A stretch of 20,732 nucleotides of DNA. Source: Chlamydiota bacterium (lineage in GTDB: Bacteria; Chlamydiota; Chlamydiia; Chlamydiales; SLFE01). Positions 7,637-15,647 of this stretch are shown in pieces (position 1 is the first letter of the stretch; each line of letters starts with the position of its first letter). Made by a program: the position numbers and the translations under genes. The notes below the pieces were generated by a model that saw nothing but the letters and a program-made list of their open reading frames with translations, did no database searches and was not told the DNA's origin. The stretch lies in contig JAAKFL010000012.1 in the NCBI GenBank assembly GCA_011065065.1, forward strand, positions 1-20,732, read 5' to 3'.

Positions 7637-8410
7637 ATGTTAACAGCAACAGAAAGAACTTTTTCGGAATCTGAAAACAAATGGAACGTCGATAAATGTC
7701 TCATTTGCTGGATAGGATTTGAGCCTGATGATCGTATCACAGAACTGAGCTGTTCCCATATTTGGCATTCTCCATGTGCCAGTCGATTGTCAAAATGCCC
7801 TCTTTGTCGTAAAGCTATTGAAGGACGAGATGAGGTAGCGCTAACAATAACTGTTTCGGCTTCACGGATTCAAAACATCTTCGATTCCTTTCGTGATGTT
7901 GAAGGAACGCCAGATCACACTGAAGTTGAAAGAGCTGTTGATGCTGTCATTAATGATGTTGTCCGAGAACTCATTTACGAAGTAGAAAACTCATTTTATC
8001 CTGAATTCTACGATGCTGGAGAGCATAAACGAAACATTCTACTCGGAATTTCAGGCAGCCCATTCAATACAGCTCAAAAAGAATTTGCCTGTAAACTCAT
8101 TGACAGACAGTTTTCAGACTCAAGAATCATTCGTTTAGCTAAAAAAACGGATCAAATTTTCGCCAGAAACCATATCACCCTCCTTCAAGGACTTTCCATA
8201 TGGAAAAAATATCTCTTCTTTAAAACCATCCCCTCGGAAAACCATCGCAAAATTGAAAGAGGACTCAGTCAACAAGGTCTAGAAAATTTTTACTCAAAAA
8301 TTTACTACAATAAAATTAAATTTTTAATTACATTTGGCGAGTTATGTTTGCTATTTACTTTAGCTTCAATAGTAGCATATTTAACATTACCTTTATTTAA
8401 TAAGGAATAA
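7637..8410 (+). CDS. RING-H2 zinc finger protein with C-terminal membrane anchor; candidate E3 ubiquitin ligase effector
   Basis: From ATG at 7637 the protein is 257 aa (a TTG at 7601 would add 12 residues). Residues 21-57 match the eukaryotic RING-H2 pattern without a gap: C21-x2-C24-x14-C39-x-H41-x2-H44-x2-C47-x6-C54-x2-C57. It ends in CPLCRKAI, with the arginine after the last cysteine that RING E3 ligases use to contact E2-ubiquitin. A mostly helical middle part follows (about 65-225), with no family I recognise. A single hydrophobic segment (about 228-250, LCLLFTLASIVAYLTLPLF) and a short charged tail end the protein. There is no signal peptide. Amoeba-associated chlamydiae are known to have expanded ubiquitin-related families including RING proteins, so a secreted effector anchored in a host or inclusion membrane is the best reading. 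Ligase activity is inferred. Confidence 0.85.
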   Translation: MLTATERTFSESENKWNVDKCLICWIGFEPDDRITELSCSHIWHSPCASRLSKCPLCRKAIEGRDEVALTITVSASRIQNIFDSFRDVEGTPDHTEVERAVDAVINDVVRELIYEVENSFYPEFYDAGEHKRNILLGISGSPFNTAQKEFACKLIDRQFSDSRIIRLAKKTDQIFARNHITLLQGLSIWKKYLFFKTIPSENHRKIERGLSQQGLENFYSKIYYNKIKFLITFGELCLLFTLASIVAYLTLPLFNKE

Positions 8411-8428
8411 AGTGTATCAATGGGAATA

Positions 8429-8482
8429 AAAACCGAAATTTACCCTTTATATTTTTCAATTAGATTGAAAAAAAAGGTTTTT
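8429..8482. other. Nested AT-rich inverted repeats between RING and TPR genes
   Basis: An inner perfect stem, TTTTTCAAT-TAG-ATTGAAAAA (8452-8472), is enclosed by AAAAACC (near 8429) and GGTTTTT (8476-8482). As RNA this gives a two-part hairpin ending in five U residues. It could be a weak terminator for the RING gene or an operator for the TPR gene. It lies 27 bp before the TPR start. Confidence 0.35.
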
Positions 8483-8509
8483 CTCTGTATATTTGGGCAT
8501 TAGGATATT

Positions 8510-10567
8510 ATGATCGATTCGTTGCGCAAGATTTTAGATGAAGTTTCATCGACTCAAGATTTTACTTTGTTGGATCCATTTCGTGATTCAGCGGAATGGG
8601 GGCAGATAGGTGTTCAGGACCGTGTGGTCTTAGCGAAGCTGTTTGTGAAGTGTGGGGAGCTGGAGCTTAAGGAAGGGAAGGATGGTCCTCTATCGACTTT
8701 TGAACTCGCCAATCAATTAGCTCCTAAGAATTCGCAACTTCTTTTGGAGCAGGCCAATGCTTATGCGTTGTATGGAGATATCCTTGAAAATCTCATATGT
8801 GCAGCAGATGCAGCGGAAGAGGCCGAGTCTGCAAATCCTCATTGTCTCAATTCCAAGATGACATGGGCCAATGTGATGGTTGAGATAGGGGTAAAGAAAA
8901 AGGACCCCAGTCACTTTTATCAAGCCAATTCTAAGTATCAGCAAATTTGTGAAAGCGAGAATTTTCAGAAGCAGAGAGACCCTCAATTTTACTGGCATTG
9001 GGGGGTTTGCTGGCATTACATCGCCAAGCAATCTGGAGAAGCTAGTGATTTCGTAAAAGCGCTTTCAAAGTACAAAGAGGCTGAAAATTTAGATTTGAGC
9101 GATATCATGTTTTTCAACGATTATGGCAATGCGCTTGTGGATTTAGCCTGTTTGGTTTCGCGCGAAGATTTATTGATTCAGTCATCAGAACTCTATCAAA
9201 AAGTTGTCGAGTCAGCACCTGATTTTTATGAAGGTTGGTTCAATTTGGCTTGCACCAATCATCGTTTATGGCAAATGAAGGGTGAGGAAAAGTATTTTCT
9301 TTCTGCGAATAAAGCCTTTGATCAGGCGGCCAGCTTAAATGCAGGTGAAGCTTCGTTGTGGTTCAAGTGGGCGCAGTTTCTTTTTCATGCAGGAAAAGAC
9401 CAGTTAGATATTCAGTTGATTCAAGAATCCTTGGATAAGTTTTTGAAAGCCAACACACTTCTTCCCGATCATGCTTCCATTTTAGGCGAATGGGCAGAAG
9501 CGCAATTATTGCTTGGTGTGATGACGGAGAAGCTTGAGTATTTGAAATGGGCCAAGGTGGCCATTTTAAGAGCTTTAGAATTGGAACCTGAAAATGCCAA
9601 CCATTGGGCGACATATGGAAGGTGTTTGATTGAACTGGGTCGTTATTTTCAAGATGAGTCCTATTTACAAGAGTCCATTGAAAAGCTCAATTATTCCATT
9701 TCATTACATAGAACCGATTCCCGTCTTTGGTATGGACTGGCAACCAGTTATCATATTTTAAGTGATTTAAAGGATTCTCCATCGCTTTGCGAGAAAGCGG
9801 TGAAGTATTATTCTCGTGTGACGGAGTTTGATGGAGAGATGACACCCGATTTTTGGAATGAGTGGGGAGTCGCCTTAATGAGGATGGGGGAGTACACTCA
9901 GGATAAGAGGTGGGTGGAGGCTGCATCTGAAAAATTTGAACATTCTATTCGTCTTTTCTATCTTTTACATGATCCTGCAACCATTAACCCTACTTGGCTT
10001 TATCACTATGGAACCGCGCTCGATTTTTTAGGGGACTTTACGAATGACGAGAAGTTTTATGAAAAGGCGATCAAAGTGCTCTCTCAGTCACTTGTCCTTG
10101 ATCCTTCTCATTACAAAGCTAAATACCACCTCGCACTCTCTTTTGCCCATTTAGCAGAAATTGTTTCTGACGTTGATTGTTTTCAGAAGTCCTTAGAAAT
10201 TTTTGCTGAGATTTTGCAGCAGGAGCCAGAAGATGACATAGCTTGGATCGATTGGGGATTAGCGCTGTTGAATTTAGCAGAGCTCGTCCATGATCCAGCC
10301 CACACGTCTTATACGGAAAGGTTAATGAAAGAAGCGGAGGAGAAATTGATGCGGTCTGCTTCTTTGGGCAATGAAGCTTCTTATTATTATTTAGCCTGCC
10401 TTTATTCTCTTCAAGAACGACTTCCCGAAGCGTTTCATTATCTTGAGAGAGCGGAGTTGGCGAATGCGCTTCCTACGATAGAGGAGATGATTCATGATGA
10501 GTGGTTGTGCAATCTGAGGTCTACAAATAATTTTCAAGAATTCCTACGCCATTTAAATCGCAAATAA
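8510..10567 (+). CDS. Large tetratricopeptide-repeat (TPR) protein
   Basis: The 685-aa protein is built almost entirely of TPR-type helical hairpins, a fold that binds other proteins. Many units follow a pattern such as WxxxGxxLxxLGxxxxDxxxxxxAIxxxxxxxxLDP. Clear examples are WATYGRCLIELG with the following LQESIEKLNYSISL, WNEWGVALMRMGEYTQD with AASEKFEHSIRL, WLYHYGTALDFLG with YEKAIKVLSQSLVLDP, and WIDWGLALLNLAELVHDP. The units are near 45-50 residues rather than 34, with an extra acidic loop between the two helices. There is no signal peptide or membrane segment. AGGA lies 5 nt before the ATG. It follows the RING gene by 99 bp. The fold is certain; the partner is not. Possible roles include a secretion chaperone or scaffold, or an effector. 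Confidence 0.88.
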   Translation: MIDSLRKILDEVSSTQDFTLLDPFRDSAEWGQIGVQDRVVLAKLFVKCGELELKEGKDGPLSTFELANQLAPKNSQLLLEQANAYALYGDILENLICAADAAEEAESANPHCLNSKMTWANVMVEIGVKKKDPSHFYQANSKYQQICESENFQKQRDPQFYWHWGVCWHYIAKQSGEASDFVKALSKYKEAENLDLSDIMFFNDYGNALVDLACLVSREDLLIQSSELYQKVVESAPDFYEGWFNLACTNHRLWQMKGEEKYFLSANKAFDQAASLNAGEASLWFKWAQFLFHAGKDQLDIQLIQESLDKFLKANTLLPDHASILGEWAEAQLLLGVMTEKLEYLKWAKVAILRALELEPENANHWATYGRCLIELGRYFQDESYLQESIEKLNYSISLHRTDSRLWYGLATSYHILSDLKDSPSLCEKAVKYYSRVTEFDGEMTPDFWNEWGVALMRMGEYTQDKRWVEAASEKFEHSIRLFYLLHDPATINPTWLYHYGTALDFLGDFTNDEKFYEKAIKVLSQSLVLDPSHYKAKYHLALSFAHLAEIVSDVDCFQKSLEIFAEILQQEPEDDIAWIDWGLALLNLAELVHDPAHTSYTERLMKEAEEKLMRSASLGNEASYYYLACLYSLQERLPEAFHYLERAELANALPTIEEMIHDEWLCNLRSTNNFQEFLRHLNRK

Positions 10568-10584
10568 AAGTGGCTTTAAAATTT

Positions 10585-10740
10585 AACCGCGAAGATCGCG
10601 AAGAACGCGAAGAACGCGAAGAAATAGACTAATGTCAACTTACTTTTTCTATATCGTCCTAAAAAAAACGTCTATCGTAAAGCCAACATAGATGACTCCA
10701 ATCTTCGCGCGTCTTCGCGAACTTCGCGATCTTCGCGGTA
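10585..10740. repeat. CGCGAAG-family palindrome with 9-bp period
   Basis: The left arm (10585-10623) is four units of a 9-bp repeat, ACCGCGAAG, ATCGCGAAG, AACGCGAAG, AACGCGAAG. The right arm (10700-10740) is its reverse complement, almost exact over the outer 18-20 bp and diverged further in. The arms are separated by about 76 bp of ordinary AT-rich sequence. The element lies between the TPR gene and mgtE. Its GC-rich arms stand out against the background. Confidence 0.88.
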
Positions 10741-10800
10741 AAAAAAAGCTAAAGACACCCTCGCTGCAGTCACATCATCCTGAGAATCAACATTTTTAAC

Positions 10801-10829
10801 TTGATTATTCACAGAATTACAGTTATCCT
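10801..10829 (+). promoter_or_regulatory. Possible sigma-70-type promoter for mgtE
   Basis: TTGATT and TATCCT are separated by 17 bp and lie about 50 bp upstream of the mgtE start. Each hexamer matches consensus at 4 of 6 positions. It is supported only by this match and its position. Confidence 0.3.
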
Positions 10830-10878
10830 TTACACTGTGCTTAACTGATTGAAACAGAACCTTACACCCTGGGTGCCT

Positions 10879-12363
10879 ATGGACCAAGAAGATAAAACGC
10901 AGTCAGAGCGTTCAGAAAAGCCTAAGGTGCATTCTGGGGTCATTTACGATACTCGTACGGCGCAGCTTGACGATCTTTTGATTGAGAAGCTTGAGCATGC
11001 CCTTCATCAGGAAACTTCACAGATCGCCCTGAACACTATTTCAAAAATCGCCTGTGAACATGATCCTATTGACCTGGCTCATGCAGCGACACGTCTTCCT
11101 TCAGCCGCACGGTCGATCTTGTATGACAATCTTCCCGATTTGAACAACAAGACTATCTTTATGATCAATGCTGGGAGCAATACCCGAGCTGCGATTTTTA
11201 GACATTTACCTGATCGGGACATCAACCAACTCCTTGAAAACATGCCTCATGGCGATGCTGTTTGGATGTTGGATGACATGTCTGACCGTCGTTACAAAAA
11301 GATCATGGAAAGCATGAATCCTCGCACCGCACACCGCATCCGTGAATTGCAAAAACATGACAGGGATAGTGCTGGTCGATTGATGACGGACGAATTTTTT
11401 GCTTTTCACATGAATACGACGATTGGTGAAGTGGCCGATCAAATTCGGGCTCATCCCGGAGTCGAAGTGACCAGCCAGATTTTTGTTCTCAATGATTTTG
11501 ACGAGCTCTGCGGGTATGCTCCTATGAGAAATCTGATTATTAACAAGCCCGAGCTCCCTTTGCGCAACATCATGCAACCCATTTTCCACACTGTCACACC
11601 CGATGCCAGCCGTGATGAAGTGGTGGATATCATGGAGCGGTATGAGCTAGCTGCCCTTCCGGTCATTGACGAATATCATCAGCTAGTGGGAGTCATCCCT
11701 TTTGAGTCTGCCGTTGAAGCGATGAAAGACATTATGGATGACACCATCGCAAATATTGCTGGTACAGCTGAGGACTTTGATGAACACGAGCCGATTATTC
11801 GGCGTTTTTTTTGGAGAGCGCCTTGGCTGATTGTCACTCTATGTGCGGGGCTGACAACAGCCGCCAGCTTAACCCTATTTCAAGGGAACGAATGGTTCAT
11901 CATCGTTCCCTTTTTCATTCCTCTGATTGCAGGGCTTTCAGGCAATGTCGGGATCCAATGTAGTACTCTTTTGGTGCGGAGCATCTCTTCCGGGGAGGTG
12001 ACCGTGGGGACCAAAGGGGAAATTGTGGCTAAGGAGCTGATGATTGGGCTTTTGATCGGAGTCGTTTTTGGGATTCTTTGCGGCATCGTTGTCTATTCAC
12101 TCAATTTACTTGGCTTTGACCCCGTAGGACCCGGTGACGGGTTCTTTCACACTCCTTTTGCTATTGCGTTCACAGTATGTTTGGGGATATTTGGATCCTG
12201 TTCTGCGTCCACATTTTTAGGTAGTACGACACCGTTTTTATTTGCAAGAATTGGAATTGACCCTGCTGTGGCAGCGGGGCCTATAGTCACGGCCTTTAAC
12301 GATGTGATGGCCGCTTGGATTTTTATTATCATCGCACGGCTCGTAAGCCTTATGTTCATATGA
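10879..12363 (+). CDS. mgtE: MgtE-family magnesium transporter
   Basis: MgtE is a homodimeric Mg2+ channel/transporter of the inner membrane, gated by its own cytoplasmic Mg2+-sensing domains. From ATG at 10879 the protein is 494 aa. An MgtE_N helical domain is at about 35-155 (AARSILYDNLPD, RAAIFRHLPDRDINQLLENM). Tandem CBS domains are at about 165-290 (SAGRLMTDEFFAF, then AALPVIDEYHQLVGVIPF). A linking helix follows and five membrane helices start at about 314. The pore region has GLSGNVGIQCSTLLVRSI (352-369) and ASTFLGSTTPFLFARIGIDP (443-462), followed by AAGPIVTAFNDVMAAW, the family's conserved last segments. A TTG 30 bp upstream would add 10 unlike residues, so the ATG is preferred. There is no room for a full M-box riboswitch between the CGCGAAG palindrome and the start. 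Its stop overlaps the next gene by 4 bases. Confidence 0.95.
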   Translation: MDQEDKTQSERSEKPKVHSGVIYDTRTAQLDDLLIEKLEHALHQETSQIALNTISKIACEHDPIDLAHAATRLPSAARSILYDNLPDLNNKTIFMINAGSNTRAAIFRHLPDRDINQLLENMPHGDAVWMLDDMSDRRYKKIMESMNPRTAHRIRELQKHDRDSAGRLMTDEFFAFHMNTTIGEVADQIRAHPGVEVTSQIFVLNDFDELCGYAPMRNLIINKPELPLRNIMQPIFHTVTPDASRDEVVDIMERYELAALPVIDEYHQLVGVIPFESAVEAMKDIMDDTIANIAGTAEDFDEHEPIIRRFFWRAPWLIVTLCAGLTTAASLTLFQGNEWFIIVPFFIPLIAGLSGNVGIQCSTLLVRSISSGEVTVGTKGEIVAKELMIGLLIGVVFGILCGIVVYSLNLLGFDPVGPGDGFFHTPFAIAFTVCLGIFGSCSASTFLGSTTPFLFARIGIDPAVAAGPIVTAFNDVMAAWIFIIIARLVSLMFI

Positions 12364-13031
12364 ATCTTTTATGGATCGGTTTAAAAGCTCGATGGTTTTT
12401 CTTTTTCGAATACTGTAAGGCGGTATGGAAATATTATAGAAACTTTTCTTTCGCAAAAGTGGACTTGTTACTGGTTTTCTCGTACCTCTTTCGCAATCCA
12501 TTTAAAATTAGTCAGCATTTTCTAAAGGAAAGAGGGGAAGAGGATATCTATGCTTACGGGGAAACTCCGCTCACAACATTAGAGGAAATTTGTGAGCAGT
12601 GTGCGATTACGGAAAAGGATTTCGTTTACGAGCTTGGTTGTGGACGAGGACGGACCTGTTTTTGGTTGAATCAGTGGCTGGGGTGTCGTGTTGTGGGGGT
12701 CGACTATGTCCCGGACTTTATCAACCGAGCTAAAACGCTTGTAAAGTCGTGTCAATTGGAGGAAATCGAGTTTCGCCTTGAGGATATTGCTGAAACGCAA
12801 TTTAATGGGGTTACAGTCATTTATTTATTTGGAACTTGCCTGGATGAGGAGACTATCCGGCAGCTCATTCATAATCTTGCGCATTTGGAACCCGGAGTTA
12901 AAATTATTTCTATTAGTTATCCTCTCACCGATTTTGATGACAAAAAAATTCTTGAATTTCATCGCCAATTCAAAGGAAAATTTTCATGGGGAGAGGCTGA
13001 TATTTATCTTCAAGTCGTTCGATCTCGTTAA
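12360..13031 (+). CDS. Class I SAM-dependent methyltransferase of unknown substrate
   Basis: The start is the ATGA overlap with the mgtE stop, so the gene is probably translationally coupled to mgtE. An upstream in-frame ATG at 12315 lies inside mgtE and is less likely. The product has 223 aa. The first 55 residues are rich in W, F, Y and hydrophobic residues with basic spacing (LKARWFFFFEYCKAVWKYY), suggesting membrane association. Motif I is FVYELGCGRGRTCFWL. The acidic residue after strand 2 is in VVGVDYVPDFINRA. A motif IV-like strand is VTVIYLFGTCLDEE. The layout resembles small methyltransferases with no separate substrate-recognition domain. The link to magnesium transport is unclear; the pairing may only reflect shared transcription. 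Methyltransferase fold is confident, substrate unknown. Confidence 0.88.
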   Translation: MNLLWIGLKARWFFFFEYCKAVWKYYRNFSFAKVDLLLVFSYLFRNPFKISQHFLKERGEEDIYAYGETPLTTLEEICEQCAITEKDFVYELGCGRGRTCFWLNQWLGCRVVGVDYVPDFINRAKTLVKSCQLEEIEFRLEDIAETQFNGVTVIYLFGTCLDEETIRQLIHNLAHLEPGVKIISISYPLTDFDDKKILEFHRQFKGKFSWGEADIYLQVVRSR

Positions 13032-13085
13032 TCCTTGCTTGCACATGAAAACAGGATAAAAGGATAGCAAGGATTAACAGGATAT
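13029..13085. repeat. ACAGGAT-family inverted repeat
   Basis: TAATCCTTGCT (13029-13039) and AGCAAGGATTA (13066-13076) form a perfect 11-bp stem around a 26-nt loop. The first base pairs overlap the methyltransferase stop codon. Loop and right arm carry spaced GGAT units (ACAGGATA, AAAGGAT, AAGGAT, ACAGGATA) 8-9 bases apart. As RNA it would fold just after the stop codon. No T-run follows. Confidence 0.75.
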
Positions 13086-13116
13086 TTTAAAATAATATTT
13101 TAAAAAAAAACAATCG

Positions 13117-13145
13117 TTGATTTTTAATTTAAATTACTATATAGT
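13117..13145 (+). promoter_or_regulatory. Possible promoter of the DNA methyltransferase gene
   Basis: TTGATT and TATAGT are separated by exactly 17 bp, 35 bp upstream of the start codon in a very AT-rich leader. The match to the chlamydial main sigma factor consensus is fair. Position supports it; nothing else does. Confidence 0.4.
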
Positions 13146-13179
13146 GTATTTATTAATATTATAATTTAAGAGATTTATT

Positions 13180-15210
13180 ATGATTAATGAAAAACTTACC
13201 CCTACGAGTAGCCCATTGACTGGTGCCAAAAGAAAAGAGTTGGACACCGCTAATACTCAGAGGAAGCTCAGAGAGATGATTGAACTAGCTGAGGATATTT
13301 TCGCGATTACTGAAGATCCTCGAATGGACTGGATCAAAAATTTAGCTAAGACCTCATTAGAAGAGACTTCAAGCAAAGTCACAACTAGCCAAAGTTCTAC
13401 AGAAGTTTTAAGTTTTAACAAGAGGAAAGAACCAGAATCTGTCACACCAGAATCTGTCACAGATGATTGCCCTGCTTCCTCTAAAAAGCATAAGTCTGAA
13501 TCACTTTTTTATCATTACCGCCATGATTACACAGAACAATCAAAAAAAACTGTGGCGACGTATGGAAAAAAAATTCATCAAAAAGCCAGAATTTGTTCTA
13601 TCGCCTTTAGAATATTTAATTTTAATTTTAAAGGCAGTATTTTGGATAAGAATGGTGATATTTCATTAGGTAAAAATGATTTTATTAAATCTATAAATGT
13701 TATTAGTGAATTTATAAAAACCATAAACCTTGATAGTTCAGTTTCAGTTATTAAGATTGATGATTCGGTTACATTAAGTCAAAAAGATGTAAAAACTCTC
13801 TCTGAAACTTCTACTAAATGTTCTACTAAAAATGATTGTGTATGTGCCTATCCATCTGCTCTTTTAGCTGAGATGATTGATACAGGTGAGATTTCATGGG
13901 CTTATCCTCGGGAAAAGATTACGAAGGAAGAATTAAAAACATTTTTAAATACGTATATTTATAAAATAACAAATCGTGGTACTGAGAATTTAAAAAAAGG
14001 TGATTGGAAAACTTTTACAGGGAGAACTCCAGAATCATTGATTGGGGATATGCCCGGTTCATCACCGATTTTTGTCATCCAAAAGTTAGGAACTGAAGGA
14101 AGAAAGATAACAGATTATTTTACAGGTGATATTCGAGATCAAGTGTCAACCGCATGTGCCACAGAAGCATCCCCAGCAGGCAAGATAAGTTTAATTAATG
14201 GATTGAATTCAGCAATTAGGCCTCTATTAAGAGATATGCATAAAATGCATGCTTCCAAAGGTTCCAAACGGCTGACAACTACTCATATATATTCAAAAAT
14301 TAAGCGTCAGGGTGCTGCTTCTCAATTCCCACCAGAAACAATTACGTTAGTTTTGGATTATATTGAAGAAATAACAGGGCAACCACTAGAGAACATAACC
14401 TACTTTGATGGTTGTGGGGGGTGGTTTGATCGTGGAATGGCTGCGATCATTGAGATGATGCTGAAAACAAAAAGGGTTGGTCGCGTTGTTATTAATGACA
14501 CTAACTCTTATTTAATTCCACGATATAAAGAAACTATAGAATTTTTGACTGAACAGTTTCCAGAGCTTAGAAAAGACATTACGATTATGAATGAAGCCGC
14601 TGAGGAACTTGATCCTGATCATTTAGATTTTAAAGCTAATCTGATTTTAACCTCGCCTCCATATTTCTGTGCTGAATGTTATCCAGGAGAGAAATCATCT
14701 ACTCGATGGCTCATTAAAGATGAAAAAGGTCATATTAATTATAAAGCGTCTTTTGAAAGTTGGAGAGACAAATTTTTGATTCCAATGTTGGATAATTTCG
14801 ATACACTTTTAGCTAAAGATGGTTGGATGGTAATCAATATTGACGACGTCAGTTTACCGAAATACAGGCTTAATGATGAACAAATTGCTGAGCTTAAAAA
14901 AGAAAAATTCCTTCTTGAGCATGATACATCTGCTTCATGTTACTTTGATCTTTTATCAATCGTCATTAACTTTCTTCAGGAAAAGGGGTATAAAAATATC
15001 AAGGTTGGTTGTCTTGGAATAGAAAAAGGCGGGACAAGGTCTAAAGGGGTAATAAAAGGTGAGCCTATTATCCTTGCGCAGAAGATTGTAGATGCCGAGC
15101 TTGCAGCACCTTCCATTGAAACCACCGATCCTTTAATGGCATCTCTTATTGAATTGCTTGGACCGGTGAATTTGCAATTTCCAAGTTTGAGAGATACGGA
15201 TAGTCAATAA
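13180..15210 (+). CDS. Large protein with C-terminal DNA methyltransferase (SPPYF) domain
   Basis: The 676-aa protein has a SAM-dependent amino-methyltransferase domain in its second half. YFDGCGGWFDRGMAA (408-422) is the SAM-binding loop. VVINDTN (D440) carries the acidic residue after strand 2. NLILTSPPYF (487-496) is catalytic motif IV of the SPPY type, typical of enzymes that methylate the exocyclic amino group of cytosine or adenine in DNA. WMVINIDDV follows as a later core strand. The first 380 residues match nothing I recognise. Residues 1-110 look disordered, rich in S, T and E, with basic clusters AKRKE (16-20), NKRKEPE (80-86) and SKKHK (101-105). The latter two are spaced like a bipartite nuclear localisation signal. 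No restriction endonuclease gene is adjacent. Base composition is more AT-rich than mgtE next door. An orphan or phage-like modification enzyme, and a host-directed effector, are both possible. Confidence 0.82.
   Translation: MINEKLTPTSSPLTGAKRKELDTANTQRKLREMIELAEDIFAITEDPRMDWIKNLAKTSLEETSSKVTTSQSSTEVLSFNKRKEPESVTPESVTDDCPASSKKHKSESLFYHYRHDYTEQSKKTVATYGKKIHQKARICSIAFRIFNFNFKGSILDKNGDISLGKNDFIKSINVISEFIKTINLDSSVSVIKIDDSVTLSQKDVKTLSETSTKCSTKNDCVCAYPSALLAEMIDTGEISWAYPREKITKEELKTFLNTYIYKITNRGTENLKKGDWKTFTGRTPESLIGDMPGSSPIFVIQKLGTEGRKITDYFTGDIRDQVSTACATEASPAGKISLINGLNSAIRPLLRDMHKMHASKGSKRLTTTHIYSKIKRQGAASQFPPETITLVLDYIEEITGQPLENITYFDGCGGWFDRGMAAIIEMMLKTKRVGRVVINDTNSYLIPRYKETIEFLTEQFPELRKDITIMNEAAEELDPDHLDFKANLILTSPPYFCAECYPGEKSSTRWLIKDEKGHINYKASFESWRDKFLIPMLDNFDTLLAKDGWMVINIDDVSLPKYRLNDEQIAELKKEKFLLEHDTSASCYFDLLSIVINFLQEKGYKNIKVGCLGIEKGGTRSKGVIKGEPIILAQKIVDAELAAPSIETTDPLMASLIELLGPVNLQFPSLRDTDSQ
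13432..13461 (+). repeat. In-frame 15-bp tandem duplication
   Basis: CCAGAATCTGTCACA occurs twice with no gap, encoding PESVT-PESVT within the disordered N-terminal part of the methyltransferase protein, between its two basic clusters. The copies are identical, which points to a recent slippage or duplication event. Confidence 0.9.
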
Positions 15211-15423
15211 CTTCCTGAGTCCCGAGCGGCTATTGCCGATCATATCGTAAAGTAAACTGAGCAGGGCTGGAAGCCCGACATTTGTCAGCCCAGGCAGTAG
15301 CAGAGGGGAGGCCTGGGACCATTCAAACATCATATAAAGCCCTGAAAGAGACAATTGCAGAAGTCCGACTTTACTGATATTCGAGGTGAAATTTGGAGTA
15401 AATCGATTCTTCGATTTCTTCAT
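15133..15423 (-). pseudogene. Possible gene remnant, left arm of the palindrome
   Basis: On the minus strand an open frame starts MKKSKNRFTPN at 15423. It runs through GLLQLSLSGLYMMFEW and a hydrophobic stretch with LPALLSLLYDMIGNS before overlapping the 3' end of the DNA methyltransferase gene by 78 bp. The first residues also occur at the start of the short plus-strand frame at 15534. The segment separating the two shared blocks differs in length by 24 versus 21 bases, still a multiple of three. This suggests both derive from the 5' end of one gene. I do not recognise the family. Confidence 0.3.
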
Positions 15424-15533
15424 TTCTCCAAAGAGACGTGAGATCTTCCTTTGCGCAGCAAATTTCATATACCTAAGTCATTGGGGTATATGAAATTGCT
15501 ATCGCAAGGATGTGTTTCACAGTTTTAGGAAAA

Positions 15534-15617
15534 ATGAAGAAATCGAAGAATCGATTTACTCCAAATGTTCATAAAAATCTGTTTTTGGGACTTCTGCAAT
15601 TGTCTCTGAAAGGGTGA
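15534..15617 (+). pseudogene. Possible gene remnant, right arm of the palindrome
   Basis: A 27-codon frame starts MKKSKNRFTPN and ends GLLQLSLKG-stop at 15615-15617. Its beginning is the same as the minus-strand frame starting at 15423. The stop is created where the 34-base hairpin insert begins. It is too short to be called a gene; the shared start and the in-frame length difference between the arms are the only reasons to list it. Confidence 0.25.
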
Positions 15618-15647
15618 CATAAGCCGCGGTCAATGTCACCCTTTCAG
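15606..15647. repeat. Perfect 15-bp hairpin inserted in the palindrome's right arm
   Basis: CTGAAAGGGTGACAT (15606-15620) and ATGTCACCCTTTCAG (15633-15647) pair perfectly around a 12-nt loop. The left arm of the surrounding palindrome lacks this sequence: there TGTCTC runs straight into TTTCAGGGCT. It therefore reads as an insertion of about 34 bp. Confidence 0.85.

Noticed and set aside
7591..7740. N-terminal extension of the dehydratase to an upstream ATG
   Set aside because: The extra 50 residues are unlike the family's start and overlap the divergent RING gene, including its zinc-ligand codons.
10805..10813. TTATTCACA, a match to the DnaA box consensus
   Set aside because: It is a single site with no cluster around it, far from dnaA; isolated matches are expected by chance in AT-rich DNA.
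10741..10878. M-box type magnesium riboswitch before mgtE
   Set aside because: The leader is too short and I see none of the conserved stems; a short CACCC/GGGTG match near the start cannot form a reasonable loop.
11206..12359. Several minus-strand open frames across mgtE
   Set aside because: They are shadows of the mgtE reading frame, with no recognisable protein features and no ribosome binding sites.
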